64,000 nucleotides of DNA from Nageia nagi (Eukaryota > Pinophyta), in NCBI GenBank assembly GCA_050084985.1, contig JBITNC010000001.1, positions 107,818,001 to 107,882,000 on the forward strand, in the 5' to 3' direction. Shown here one piece after another: positions 1-11,105 of this stretch. The notes beneath the pieces were generated by a model. It was not told where the DNA came from. It did not search any database and worked only from the letters and a program-made list of their open reading frames with translations. The first letter of the stretch is position 1, and the number at the start of each line of letters is the position of its first letter. Made by a program: the position numbers and the translations under genes.

Positions 1-78
1 TTTTTCTTTTTTAATTTTATAATTTTTATGTGTTTTATGATTTTTCAAATTTTTAGGATTTTATGATTTTTCTATTTT
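1..78. repeat. A/T-rich imperfect repeats after the Tat-1 extra ORF
   Basis: Repeats of AGGATTTTATGATTTTTC type, about 25-30 bp apart, fill the left edge. A similar A-rich spacer follows the homologous ORF in Tat-2 (43985-44080). The 3' LTR of Tat-1 has not begun by base 1. Confidence 0.6.
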
Positions 79-1290
79 TTAGGATTTTATAATTTTTCTA
101 GGAAATCTATTCATGACACGTTCAAATCGAGTTTGAACTGCATCAGGATTAAATGAACAATGTGTTGAACTAAACAAAAAACTAAAATCTAATACCACTT
201 GATTATGATAAATTTCTGGAACACAATAATCAAAGTGTTCAGATGTCACGGTTTGTGCGATTGAAATGAGTTGTTCTCGATATCTTAAAGTCTGGTTGTG
301 AGTACAATCAACTATTATTTTGGGCTTTTCTATAGGCCACAGAAGATAGAAATATATCATTAAATCATATTCTGATTTGGGAGAACACCATAACTCAAAG
401 GCATTGATACAAACGATAACTTGATACCCATTTATTTTGACATCCCAACCGTAAGATTCACGTGTATCATAAAATGTCAAGGCCAATTTTTGTTGTATTT
501 CTGTAGGCATGGAAAAAACATTTGAGTACAAAGGAGTAGGGGTGTTACGAATAACTTTCATAAAGATGTCTTTGTCATACCTATTTTTGAATCCTGGAAG
601 ATAACTTCCATTATTCCGTACTCTACGTTCTTTTGACAGTCTTTTGATGATCTCATTTCTAACCTTTATTTAACTTATCATTTTAAGTTCAGCAATACGC
701 AAAGCTTGCCTTTTCACTAACTTTCATTCCCAAATTGTGTGTCGCATTTGCATGCGAGAACATCTGTTAATTTTCCTATAATATTGTTGTGACGTTCTAG
801 GAGGAAAAGCCACAAAAGTATTTGAAAAAACATAAATCACCTTTTTATGAGGTAAATAATGTAGAATTTCATCCATCCATTCTAGGCTTTTGATTAATTG
901 CTTAACGTATTTCAGCCTAACTAAAAGGAGTGAATACTCAATTAATTGACAATTTATGATAATCTTTGGTATTCCATAAGGCCATTGTAAATAGAAAGCC
1001 ATTATTCTTTGTGATATTCTTTCCATATGGGTGAAATAGATTGGTGGATCTAAAATAATGCTTACTTCATATCCACACAAAGTGACTCCCCAATCATTAT
1101 TCCTAACACAAAACATATGAAATGTTCTTTTATATTGTTCATCAATAGCCAATTATAAATAATTTAAAAGATTAAGATCAAATCTATGTCATAAATATGT
1201 TAACACGAAATCACCTGGATATCTCAGTGGTGGAAATCGTACTTATGGTGGCATTATGCTACCTTCAGCAGATTCCCTTTCCAGATTCAT
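79..1290 (-). pseudogene. Tat-1 extra ORF 3' of integrase with two tandem unknown domains
   Basis: A 404-codon sense frame (ATG at 1290, stop at 79) holding five internal stops, all in one frame. It contains two copies of a domain I do not recognise. Copy 1 (about 1152-760): LAIDEQ, NNDWGVTLCGYEVSI, AFYLQWPYGIPKIIINC, KKVIYVFSNTF. Copy 2 (about 510-120): MPTEIQ, YGWDVKINGYQVIV, YFYLLWPIEKPKIIVDC, NQVVLDFSFLF. A linker with KNRYDKDIFM joins them. No signal peptide or clear membrane segment is visible. Tat-2 has the same ORF at the same place (42377-43560), aligned almost without gaps. An accessory protein is likely; its function is unknown. Extra ORFs in this position are known in plant gypsy elements. 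Confidence 0.75.
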
Positions 1291-1424
1291 ATTTTCTATT
1301 TTAATCATTAACACTTGAAAAATATTAATACGTTTATTTATTTATTATTTTAACAATAAAATAAAATAAAAGAAAACTAATGTACACATTTTTTTTAATG
1401 TATAGAAAGGTCAAAGATGCATGA

Positions 1425-2526
1425 TATTTATAGGTTCACATTCTTCATTTCCTTCTTAATTTGATAAATGATAAGTTCCTCTACCGAATTTTTTCTTAAT
1501 GATATATGGTCCTAACCAATTCGGAGCAAACTTATCTCTAAGCTATCGTTCTATTCGTGAAGTTTGTTGATTTTGTTTTAAAACCAAATCACCTATTTCA
1601 AATTCATGAATTAGAGCCCTTTTATCAAAAGCTCATTTTATCCTTTTATGATAAACATGCATATGTTCTAAAGCATTAATATGTTTTTCATCTAAAAGTA
1701 ACAGTTGATCTAAGCAAGTCTATCTTGTTTCTTCATCGAAATTTTGCTCACTCAGATTTACTATAAGGGATGGTATCTCAAGTTCTATAGGTAGGATAGC
1801 TTCTGTTCCGTACACTAAAGAGAATGGTGTTGCCCCAATAGGAGTGCGTACACTGGTACAATAAGCCCATAAGGCTTTTGGTATTTGAATATGCCAATCT
1901 CTATGAGAATCATTTACTATTTTTGCTAAGATGTTTCAAATAATTTTATTAGTAGCCTCTGCCTATCCATTGCCTTGTGGATAATAAGGAGTGGAAAAAC
2001 TTTGTTTAATCTTATACTTATCACATATTTGTTTTACATCCTTATTTTTAAAATTTTTTCCATTATCCATAATTAATTGATTTGGCACACCAAATCTACA
2101 TATAATATAATTTTCTATAAAATTCGTGATTCGTGAGCCAACAGTGGAAGTCATGGGAATAGCCTCTACCCATTTGGTAAAATATTCAGTCGTTGTAATT
2201 ATGAACTTATGTCCACTAGAAGATGTAGATGTAATTTGTCCTATTAAATCTAATGCCCATTTAGAGAATGGCCAAAGTGATTGTATAGGATGCAGTTCTT
2301 GAGATGGTTGTGAAAATAAATGAGCATATTGTTGACATTTAAAATATTTTTTAACATATTCACAACAATATTTTTCCATAGTTGGCCAATAATACCCCAT
2401 TCGTATTAATTGTTTTACAATTGCAACACCATTAAAATGTCCTCCACATGTTCCATCATGGGCAGAAGATATAGCCTTTTTAACATCATTCCATTCAAGA
2501 CATCTGAGTAAAATACCATTAAAATT
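1425..2526 (-). pseudogene. pol: Tat-1 integrase
   Basis: DDE integrase that would insert the cDNA. At 2400-2526 the HHCC finger reads SAHDGTCGGHFNG and later YFKCQQYA, so the last Cys is Tyr. The core has WALDLIGQI (first Asp), IMDNGKNFKNKD (second Asp) and YYPQGNG-stop-AEATNK (catalytic Glu); the stop replaces a conserved Gln. After that come WHIQIPKALWAYCTSVRTP, GATPFSLVYGTEAILPIE, and a C-terminal GDLVLKQNQ and KFAPNWLGPYII block. Only about five stops interrupt the last 320 codons. It is followed, about 130 bp on, by the extra ORF. Confidence 0.9.
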
Positions 2527-3165
2527 TCATCGATGTAAAATGTCCCCTAACAAACAATATTTACTTGCTTTAATTTTAAAAGCTCGTCGTGCTGATTTAT
2601 TAAGGTTTGCAGGAAGATTTCCAAATTTTAAAAAGTCTATCAATTCTTTATACCAATTATCTTTATCATTTATGTCAATATTTAATACATTTTTTTCTTC
2701 ATCTTCCTGTTGTAACGATGATTGAGATAATTGAATTATCTCAACTTGAATTGAAGATTGTTTAGGATCCTCTGGGATAAGAGATCCAATAGAAGCCATA
2801 GCATCTGCAAATCTATTAGATGATCTTGGTGTTGCTTCTATAATAAATTGGTCAAAAGATTTTAATAATTCTTCAACTAATGCTTTATACTTTTGAAGTA
2901 AAGGCTCTTTACATTGATAAATTCCTTTCACTTGATTTACGATGAGTAAAGAATCTCCAATAAGCTTTATTCTTTTAAGTTTTAATTTAATAGTAGTTTT
3001 TAATGCTAATATCAAAGCTTCATATTCCGCATTATTATTAGTACAAGGAAATTTTAGTTTAAATGCATAAGGTATAGGGATACCTTGCGGTGTTATGAAT
3101 ACAACACCTGCTCCACCACCTTGTTCACATCGAGAACCATCAAAGTGTATTGTCATATCCAAATC
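2527..3165 (-). pseudogene. pol: Tat-1 archaeal-type RNase H and linker
   Basis: The second RNase H, which would degrade the RNA strand of the RNA-DNA hybrid. The four acidic positions are readable: IHFDGSRCEQGGGAGVVF (Asp), NNNAEYEALILAL (Glu), LIGDSLLIVNQV (Asp) and SNRFADAMAS (Asp). This arrangement defines the archaeal-like RNase H of Tat elements. It is followed by an acidic, Gln-rich linker toward integrase. The frame is open through this whole part with all catalytic residues present. Confidence 0.9.
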
Positions 3166-3786
3166 ATTTTCAGGTTCTACAAGTATTTCAATTTCATCTA
3201 ATTGAAACACTCCATCATTGGGTAATTCAACGACAAGTGGTTTATTATCTTGCAATGGGGCCTCAGCGAGATAATCAGCAATTACTTGTCCTTTTATTGA
3301 CTTTTGTCCAATAAAATGTAAATCAAATTCATTTAAGTGCATTATCCACTTTATAGTTCTTGAATTTTGATAAGTTTTATTCATCATATATTTCAATGGA
3401 TCTACTTTAGAAATGACATATGTTGTATGATTAAGCATATAATGTCAAAGTTTTTTAGTAGGAAAAATGATAGTAAGACATAATTTTTCCAAATATATAT
3501 ACTTAATCTCGTAGCTCACTAGGGTTCTACTCAAATAATATATAGCTTGCTCTTTATTGTGTTCATTCTTTTGAGCAAGCATTGTCCCTAAGGCGGTTTC
3601 AGTAGCTAAAATATATAACAAAAAAGGTACATCTTTTCTTGGTGGACTTAAGACAGGAGGAGATAATAAATATCTTTTAATTTCATCGAATGCATCTTGT
3701 TGCTCTTTGCCCCAATGATATTCTATCCCCTTTTTTAATAATTTTGTAAATGGTTTACATTTATCAGAAAGTTGAGCTATAAACAT
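3166..3786 (-). pseudogene. pol: Tat-1 connection domain / degenerate Ty3-type RNase H
   Basis: Follows RT in the same frame. HWGKEQQDAFDEIKRYL is the usual thumb-to-RNase H junction, and AIYYLSRTL plus EIKYIYLEKLCL are the normal middle blocks of gypsy RNase H. The first catalytic block, normally Y-C-D-A-S, reads LLYILATETALG and lacks the Asp. Loss of this active site, with catalysis taken over by a second RNase H, is known for the Tat lineage. One stop at 3442-3444 interrupts the frame. Confidence 0.8.
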
Positions 3787-3891
3787 TCTAATGGCTTGTA
3801 ACTTGCCCTGTAAACTCTGTAATTATTTTAGATTTGCAGGAGGTGGCATATCTACTACTGCCTTCACTTTACTAGGATCTATTTCAATTCC

Positions 3892-4740
3892 TCATTGAGA
3901 CACAATAAATCCTAATAATTTTCCTGAAGTTACACCAAAAACACATTTTTTTGGATTTAACCTTACTTTATGTCTTAACAATCTATCTAAGACTTTAATT
4001 AGATCTTTTCCATGATCTACTCGATATTTAGATCTAACCAACAAATCATCGACATAATCTTCTACTATGTCATGCATATAGTCATGGAATATATAAGTCA
4101 TAGCTCTTTGATAAGTTGCCTCGGCGTTTTTCAATCCAAAAGGCATAACTTTATAACAAAAGGTACCCCAAGGAGTTATAAAAGTCATTTTATGTTGATC
4201 TTTAATAGCTATTTTTATTTGATTATAACCAGAAAACCCATCCATCAATGATAACATATCATGTTCTGCTGTTGAATCTACCAGATTGTCAATGCCAGGT
4301 AGTGGGAAATCATCTTTAGGACAAGATTGGTTAAGATCACGAAAATCTATGCATATTCTTATTTTTCCACTTGGTTTTTTCATAGGTACCATATTAGATA
4401 TCCAATCTGAATAATCTATAGGTTGTATAAATTTGGCTTCTAATAATTTTTGGAGTTCTTCTTTTACCATTAATGCTATAGTAGGATGCATCTTATGCAA
4501 TTTTTGTTTAACGGGTTTAGCATCAGGTTTAATGCTAAATTATGTACTACTAATTTAGGATCTATCCCAGGCATGTATGCATATGACCATGCAAATACCT
4601 TTTCTCATTCTTTTAATAAGGTTATAATTTTTTCTTGTTCATTTTCTGTGAGGTTTTCTCCTAATTGAATAATTTTAGGATTTTGAGGATCATTACTAAT
4701 ATTTATTTCTAAAACCTTTTCAGTAAGCATATGCGACCCT
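3892..4740 (-). pseudogene. pol: Tat-1 reverse transcriptase
   Basis: RNA-dependent DNA polymerase of the element. Before it (4501-4740) lies the pre-RT linker with ENLTENEQEK and FAWSYAYMPGIDP. The polymerase proper (3892-4500) has the standard blocks: MVPMKKPSGKIRICIDFRDL, LMDGFSGYNQIKIA (first catalytic Asp), TPWGTFCYKVMPFGLKNA, and the active-site box DYVDDLLV with both Asp residues intact. It is open for 202 codons. A stop separates it from the linker and another from the RNase H part. The catalytic residues visible here are all present. Confidence 0.93.
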
Positions 4741-4982
4741 TCTTCTAATTGATTTAGTACTGGTATCTAGCTATTGTCATTAACACTATATTCTTCATCG
4801 TATTCTTGAGTTTATTCATTCGTGCATACTTGACTTTCATAGGAACCAAATATATGATCTACATTTTTGAATTCATGTACCAAAGGATTAGATGATATAA
4901 GAGAGAAATCAGCAATCATTTCATCTGTAGAAGTATTGGCTATTATTTTAATTAAATTTTGATTTTCGTTAACTTCATCTAT

Positions 4983-6020
4983 TCATTCATTATTTTGATC
5001 TTCAATATCATTCTCTTTTATTGTAACCATATTTACCGATGGTATATATGCATATGAAACGATTGATGATTCAACATTTTTATTAATTTTTTCTTGTATA
5101 TGTCTTGGTAAACCCAAATGCCTCCAGAGTGGCTCAATATTATTAATAAAGAGCCTTTTGACACCTTCTAAGACATCCATTTCACTTAATTGTCCTTCAC
5201 TTATATCAACAACTTCTTATATTATGTATTTTTTCTCTAAGATTTCTTCGTTATAATCCAAATTTTCTTCTTCTAAATTTCCTAATTTATCAAGATTTTT
5301 ATATCCATTCTTATAACCTAATCCACTTTTATCAGTGGGATCTTGGTATTGTAATTCAATTATTTCTCGGGGACCTTGTTCATATCGACCCAATTCTCGG
5401 CCTTGCCAATTACATTTGTTAAAATAGTTTAAGACAAATGTTCTTGAACATGGCGATAAATATTTCATATCATTATTGAAATATCCTTCATATATTTGAT
5501 TGGATATTGTTGATATAGGATCTACTATTCCCGCATAGATGAACATTGTCTGATTAGGTACTTCTCCTAAAGGCACTATTTGTCCAATCACACTAGGTGA
5601 TTCAGATAATCTTCCCATTTCTTGTGATGAAGGTATTCTAAATACCATGTCATCTACGTCATATTCTCCCATCCCTAAATCCATTAATTTAATCTTTATT
5701 GGATATACATCGGATGGGTTATTATTATATGTAGTATTTACTTGTTTTGATGAAGATGCTCCATGCTTTTCATCTAAAGTTTTATCAACTTTTTCCCAAG
5801 TATCTTTATCTTGTATAACTATATCATTTTTTACTTTTATGACTTCAGATTGATTCATATTTTTGTTCATTAAGATAGTTGATAGATTGGGAGATGGTAA
5901 TGTCACTTCATTTGTATCAAAAATTAAATTACAATGTGAATAAGGATCAGGGTCTTTAAACACAATGAACTTTATCCTTGTAGATGTACTTGAAACATCC
6001 ATGATAAGTTGATGGAACAC
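4983..6020 (-). pseudogene. pol: Tat-1 protease-RT spacer with G-patch-like motif
   Basis: Polyprotein segment between protease and RT, shifted by one base from the flanking frames. Around 5290-5400 it reads NWQGRELGRYEQG, then about 18 residues, then SGLGYKNG, matching the G-patch pattern (G-x-[EG]-LG-x3-QG ... GLGY). G-patch domains bind nucleic acid and are known at the protease C-terminus of some retroviruses and in some plant gypsy elements. The segment is cut by a stop near 5200. The same motif exists in Tat-2, split by a solo LTR, so it was in their shared ancestor. Confidence 0.7.
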
Positions 6021-6477
6021 ATTGCATTTCTCTAATCCATGGACATCCTAAAAGAACATTATATTGTATAATATTTCCTTCAATTATATGTAATAAAGTT
6101 TGGATGGTTTTAGCACCTACTGTAATTGGTAGCACTATCGATCCCAAGGTTGAACACCCTGCATCATTAAAAGCTCTAATTTGCAAAGAAGGAGCTAAGA
6201 TAATTGATTCTGGTAAACTCAGCTTTTTATATGCAGCATCTGAAATTATATTTATGGCTGAACCCTCATCTATTAAAATTCTTTTAAATAATTTTCCATC
6301 TACCTTACCAATTATATGTAAGGGTGGATCAAGTCCGCCTGGTCCATCGTTATTTAATTTTTCTTGTTCGTAGAAGGTGATACTAGGTTCTTGAGATATT
6401 CTTAAACTTTCAACTATTGAAATGAAGTTATTGGGGTTACTAATATCCACTTGAATTTCTTGTAGAATTTGATTCAT
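5956..6477 (-). pseudogene. pol: Tat-1 aspartic protease
   Basis: Retropepsin-type protease that would cut the Gag-Pol polyprotein inside the particle. The active-site segment is ILIDEGSAINIIS: the catalytic Asp is present in a D-E-G-S context rather than the D-T/S-G of retroviruses, a form I know from plant Tat and Athila elements. The flap region and the C-terminal hydrophobic-Gly element follow (QYNVLLGCPWIREM, equivalent to ILLGRxW). The frame ends with a stop just after HCV; comparison with Tat-2, which reads on after HCV, shows that a one-base frameshift near 5960 separates it from the next piece. Confidence 0.88.
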
Positions 6478-6660
6478 AGCTTCCCTATAACTCTCAGACT
6501 ATTGTAATAATTCAAATAAGGTCATCTTTACTGGAGACATTTTTAACTATCGTTGAAGAACACCTTTTATCAAAACTTTAGGTTGCTGCGGAGGAGGTAT
6601 AGGTTTTATATTAATTGGGTTTGATGTCGATTGATTTTTTTTAATATTATCCTATTTATT

Positions 6661-7026
6661 CTAATATTGTTGTGCTCTTATGGCTATACCAATCATATGT
6701 ATTGAATCATCTATAGTTCCTATAAACGGTATATCCTTATTATCCCCTGTATAGTTCAGTTGATTTGGGATAATTGCCACATTATTAGCCTGATGTGAAG
6801 GTAAGGGGTTTTGATATATCCCTAGATTTTGATTTGAAGGTACAACAGGATTATCCACATCTATCTTTCTACTATCTATCAAGTCTTGAATTTTTTGCTG
6901 TAAAGTTCGACATCTATTTGTATTATGTCCCTTTTGTCTATGATAAGCACAAAATTCATTTTCCTTATACCATTTACTTTCTTTAGCATTAGGATTTTCA
7001 GGCCTTATATTAGGTAATGTAATCAT
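6661..7026 (-). pseudogene. gag: Tat-1 gag zinc-finger segment
   Basis: Holds CAYHRQKGHNTNRC, a C-x2-H-x4-H-x4-C variant of the retroviral zinc knuckle in which the second Cys is His, followed by a helix-like LQQKIQDLIDSRKI. The variant is normal for plant Tat gag. Such fingers bind the element RNA. Same frame as the gag core, separated by a short stretch with stops (7027-7137). In Tat-2 (36360-36690) the first Cys has become Tyr. Confidence 0.8.
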
Positions 7027-7137
7027 ACCATTATCACATAATTTTTAAAGTATTTCAGCTAATGGTTCTGATAATGGGGTAAAATTTCTTTTAGGTTTAG
7101 GTTCAACACTTTCTTCTATTTTTGAAGGACCATAATT

Positions 7138-7836
7138 TTATGTCATAGCTATTTGATTATTTTGTGGTTGTTTACTAATGTTCTCATTTTGATTACCTTT
7201 TTTATATTCTTTTTTCTTGAGTTTTAGCTCTCCATCTTGAATTTTGACTCTTTCTATAACTATTGCCTGAGCAATAGCTTCTTCAAAAGTTTTATGTTGT
7301 TGAATTTGGAGAACACTAGCTATTGGTCTTAAACAGCTTTGGCTAAATAATTTAACCAATTCTTCATGTGGTATTGTATAAGGCATACTAGTGAGTATAG
7401 CCCACCATATTGAGATGTAATCTTGTATGGTTTCATCAGGAAATTGTTGCAATCTCGTAAGATCAGTAATTGAAGATCTTTCTTTAATATTGATTCTAAA
7501 ATGTTCAAGAAACTGATTAGCCAATTGTTCAAATGTATATAAACTATGCATAGGTAAACTGTTATACCAATCCAAAGCTTATCCTGCGAGTGTCATATGA
7601 AATATACGTAACATTAATGAGTCATCATTGGCTATCTGATAACTAGAAAATGAAAATTTTTTCAAGTGTTCTTTGGGGTCTTCTCCTCCTTTAAATGGCT
7701 CTATTTTAGGAAATTCAAACCTATATGGTAGTTTCTTTTTTGGAACACTTGGATGAATAGGTTCATTGCAAATATTCTTGTAATTTAACTTTTGAAGTCC
7801 TTGAACATTCATTTCTCGATTTATAAAATCCTTCAT
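7138..7836 (-). pseudogene. gag: Tat-1 gag core (retrotransposon gag domain)
   Basis: Two pieces in one frame, separated by a single stop at 7576-7578, cover the conserved gag core: FPKIEPFKGGEDPKEHLKKF, then MDWYNSLP, LANQFLEHFR, DLTRLQQFPDETIQDYISIW, and a Leu/Gln-rich end. These match the plant gypsy gag domain in which a W-Y-x-L-P segment precedes a Q-x2-DE-x3-D-[FY] segment. The same blocks are readable in Tat-2 at 35580-36179. The protein would form the particle shell. Decay is light here; the stop falls at a position occupied by a different residue in Tat-2. Confidence 0.85.
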
Positions 7837-7995
7837 AAAGTTTTCTAATTCTTTATCAATTCTATGACCTTGAGTGTGCCTATGATGTCTCTGAGTATTT
7901 GGATCCCTTTCCGAAATTGATCTTGAAATGTAAGACTCATAGTCAGAAGGAATTTCTGATGGTGGTGGAGGTAATATTTTAAGAGGTGAATGTCA

Positions 7996-9401
7996 TCATG
8001 GAATAGGGATTCTAGGAGGTTTTTGGGATATCCCTTTTTCATGTAGATCTTTTCCCTTATAATCAAGTTGTCTTGTTTGATTTTGGGTTTGTTCAACCCA
8101 ACTTTTAATAGAATCTTGCTTTTGTTTATCATATAATTTTTGAAGTTCTAATTCCTTTTCCATTTCCTTTTGTAATAAAATGGTTGTCTCTCTATCCAGC
8201 ACTTCTTGTTTATCTAAGTAAGGATCTCGATATCTTTGTATTTGACTTCCTTTAGAAGTTTTTGGTTTCAAATTCCTTATTTTTTGATATTCATCCCACT
8301 ATCTTTGTTTTTCTTTCTCCATACGTAGATATTGTTCCCTTTTTATTTTTTCATTTTCTAATTCTTTAATTTGTAATTCTTGTAAATGAAGTTGAATCTC
8401 GTGCTCTTTATGAAGTCTTTTCTTTTCTTGTTCCAAGAATTCGTTTCTTTCTTTCTTTGCTTGTTCTTGTTCTATGAATTTTCTTTTATCTCTAAGAAAT
8501 TTATCTTCCATTTCTTTTAATTTATCCTCTTGTTCTTGCAATTTAATAAGTTCATTGGCTTTTCTTTTTTCTTCCTCTAGAATATATTGCATGTCTGCTG
8601 CCCTTTTAATATTCTCAGCATATACTTTCATGAATCTTTTACTAGCTATTGTTTTATATAATTGTCATTTTTGTAGTTCTTCATAAGAAGGTATCTCTTC
8701 TATTTTAAACTAGATGTCCTTCTATTTGATCCTTCTTTTGTGGAATAAGATTTTTTCATTTGTTTTATTGATGCTTCCTTTCTTCCTAATTCAAAAGAAA
8801 AAGAAGATCCCTCCTTTTGAATTGAAGAACTGAATCTTCGACCATCGGATAATTCATGACTAATTCTTTCATATTTAATTTTATATGGCTTAGTCTGTGG
8901 TACCGCTATGGTTTCGGCCCGAGATTTAGCCTCGTCAATTTCTAGGTTATCAAGTTTTTGGTCTATTCTTTCTACATCTCCTGATAAACTATAAGACGTC
9001 TTAGGAATACCCCTATGCTTAGCTAGGCGATGATGAATTTCAATCAATTCTTCCTCTAACACTTGCGTTCCATTCCTTGCGATAGGATTATCTATAATTT
9101 GTCTTTGTGATATAGATTGATTATAACCATAATCACCATCTTTACCTACATAACGAACTACCTATGAATTTGATTCATCTAAAGGAGGTGGCCTCCTAAC
9201 CGAATATTCTATCAAATCCATGTTGTCTGAATCTATTTCTTGCATTTCAAATGGATGTTCTCGCATTTTCTTAATGGTCATACTTCTATTTTGAACCATT
9301 TTAAATATCATAAACAAACATCGTAAACAAAAAACTCTATTTTTATCTTTTAGATTATATTTTTGAAAAAATAATTTAATGCACAAACATCCTATATGCA
9401 A
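7996..9401 (-). pseudogene. gag: Tat-1 gag, N-terminal and coiled-coil part
   Basis: The N-terminal part of the capsid polyprotein, which would package element RNA in the cytoplasm. Pieces at 9162-9401 and 8700-9062 lie in one frame; 8299-8631 and 7996-8271 lie in the frame used by the rest of gag-pol, so a frameshift falls near 8650. The 8299-8631 piece is almost entirely Glu, Lys, Arg, Gln and Leu in heptad-like order, a long charged coiled coil (for example EEEKRKANELIKLQEQEDKL), suited to multimerisation. The 8700-9062 piece aligns loosely with 34261-34617 of Tat-2 (a KY-x2-I-x4-L-x-DG stretch in both). The true start codon is not certain. Confidence 0.7.
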
Positions 9402-11086
9402 ACTTACTTTTAACGATGTGATTATCTTCTTTAACTTTTTCGCATATTTTTAATGTCTAAAGTAAATGAATGATATGGGTTGTTTATTTTTAATCTTTTT
9501 AATTTTCCTAGTTTGTCTTGACTAGTCAAGTGTTAAACAAGGTAGGTTGGGTAATTCTAACATTTGCAAGTTTCTATGGCTTTTGGCTTGGTTCTAGATG
9601 AGTCTCTTTTTTGACTCCTACCTAAAGGAAAGTTACCTTGGTCATCACTTCCAAGTGTAACTGGCTCTATGGTTTCAAGTGCATTATGTCGGTGGTTACA
9701 AAGAAGTAAGAATTAACGGTTGGTAATGACATCCAACTCGTTAATGTTCAATTATTTCTTAAGGCCTTATGAAATGCATTTAAATAAGTAAGATACATTT
9801 ATGCATACTACCCTCCCAAACATTCATGTCCATTTACTTATCTTATTTTAACGTGATACAATCAAAATTTATTTTTAATGAGTGTTGACCTTAGTAAAGC
9901 TCATTGTTCTTTTTAATTATAATGTGATTCATTATCCAATCTATTAATGATGTTCATTAACCCCTTCCAGCTGTGGAAGTATTATGTGTGGTAAATTCCC
10001 TCTTCTTACTAGTCACATATCTCTTCGACCTCCAATGGAGTGGTAAGAGCAGACTTGGTAAGAAGCCGTTAAGTGTAGATAAATTAATTAAGTGAGGTTC
10101 AATTACTCCTCCAAGAGTCACATATCCCTTCGACCTCCAATGGAGTGATAAGGGCAGACATCTTTAAGAGTTTTAATGTGAAGTATATTTCCAAAAATGA
10201 AATGTGAATAAATTTTACCTCTTTCACTTAACTTATTTCTGATCACTTAAGATCGCATAAAGCGCAAAAAAGTGAGAGCATACTTTGTCAAGTGAAAGTA
10301 CTTAATGTATACGTATCCCCCAATTCATTAACTTTTTAATATGATTCATACTACCCGAAAACCTGATTTATTTACCTTAGGTTCATTCCAAATTAAGTGT
10401 GATTCATTTACTCCTTCCAAAAAATATTAAACGTAGTAAATTACCTCCTCTTACTAGTCACATATCCCTTCGACCTCCAATGGAGTGGTAAGGGTAGACT
10501 TGGTAAGAGGTGATTATATGTGGATAAATTAACCAAATTAATGATAATGTGAATACAAAAGAAAAGAATAATTAATTACCCCTTCTTATCAGGTCTATTC
10601 TAGTCACCTTAGATCGCACGAAGCGCAAAGGGAGAGCATAATTAGACAAGATAAAAAGTATTTAATGTATACGTGCCCTTAACCCAAAACATTAAAAATA
10701 AATACATAACATTATACATAAAATAAATTAATAACAAATGCACTTAACCTTTTACTACCCATTTCCTAAATGCACTCTAAGCAGAGAGATCACACACAGT
10801 TTTACCAACTATCATTTTAAATATATAATTACACTTACTGTATCTAGGTCAGATTAGAAAACATACCTATTTTTTAGAGATCGTTGATGATTTCAAAGCG
10901 ATCGTTGCCGACTATAGTACGGTCATCGATGATCCAGAGAACACAGAAAACAAAAACAAAGCAACAGATCAAATAGATTAAGTTAGTATGTAATTCCACA
11001 AGATGCAAATAGATTTAAAAATAAAACCAAAACAATATGCAATTGATCCTTGTTTTTTGCTTCAATTTTCTGAAATGCATGCAAGT
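9402..11086 (-). other. Tat-1 leader (5' untranslated region)
   Basis: About 1.7 kb between primer-binding site and the first gag-like frame with no convincing ORF. It contains direct repeats: a block of about 45 bp with the core CTTCGACCTCCAATGGAG occurs at about 10020, 10130 and 10468, and a second block with the core TTAGATCGCACGAAGCGC (or TAAGATCGCATAAAGCGC) occurs near 10245 and 10610. Long leaders are usual for Tat elements. Confidence 0.75.
10007..10690. repeat. Direct repeats in the Tat-1 leader
   Basis: A block holding AGTCACATATCCCTTCGACC then CTCCAATGGAGTGGTAAG recurs three times (near 10007, 10117 and 10457). The last two copies are each followed about 120-145 bp later by a shared block ending in TTAATGTATACGTG or TTAATGTATACGTA. 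This fits an imperfect tandem duplication of about 350 bp plus one extra copy of the first block. Confidence 0.8.
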
Positions 11087-11105
11087 GGCCCTCCTTCTAG
11101 TGCCA
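11087..11105 (-). other. Tat-1 primer-binding site
   Basis: Three bases after the LTR end the minus strand reads TGGCACTAGAAGGAGGGCC. It begins with TGG, as needed to pair with a tRNA CCA tail, and sits at the right distance from the LTR. I could not match it to a particular tRNA with confidence. Confidence 0.65.

Noticed and set aside
79-1290. Calling the extra Tat ORF an envelope gene
   Set aside because: No signal peptide, no clear transmembrane segment and no glycoprotein-like Cys pattern. Position alone is not enough.
5940-6020. Programmed frameshift between protease and RT in Tat-1
   Set aside because: Tat-2 reads through the same place in one frame, so the Tat-1 shift is most likely damage.
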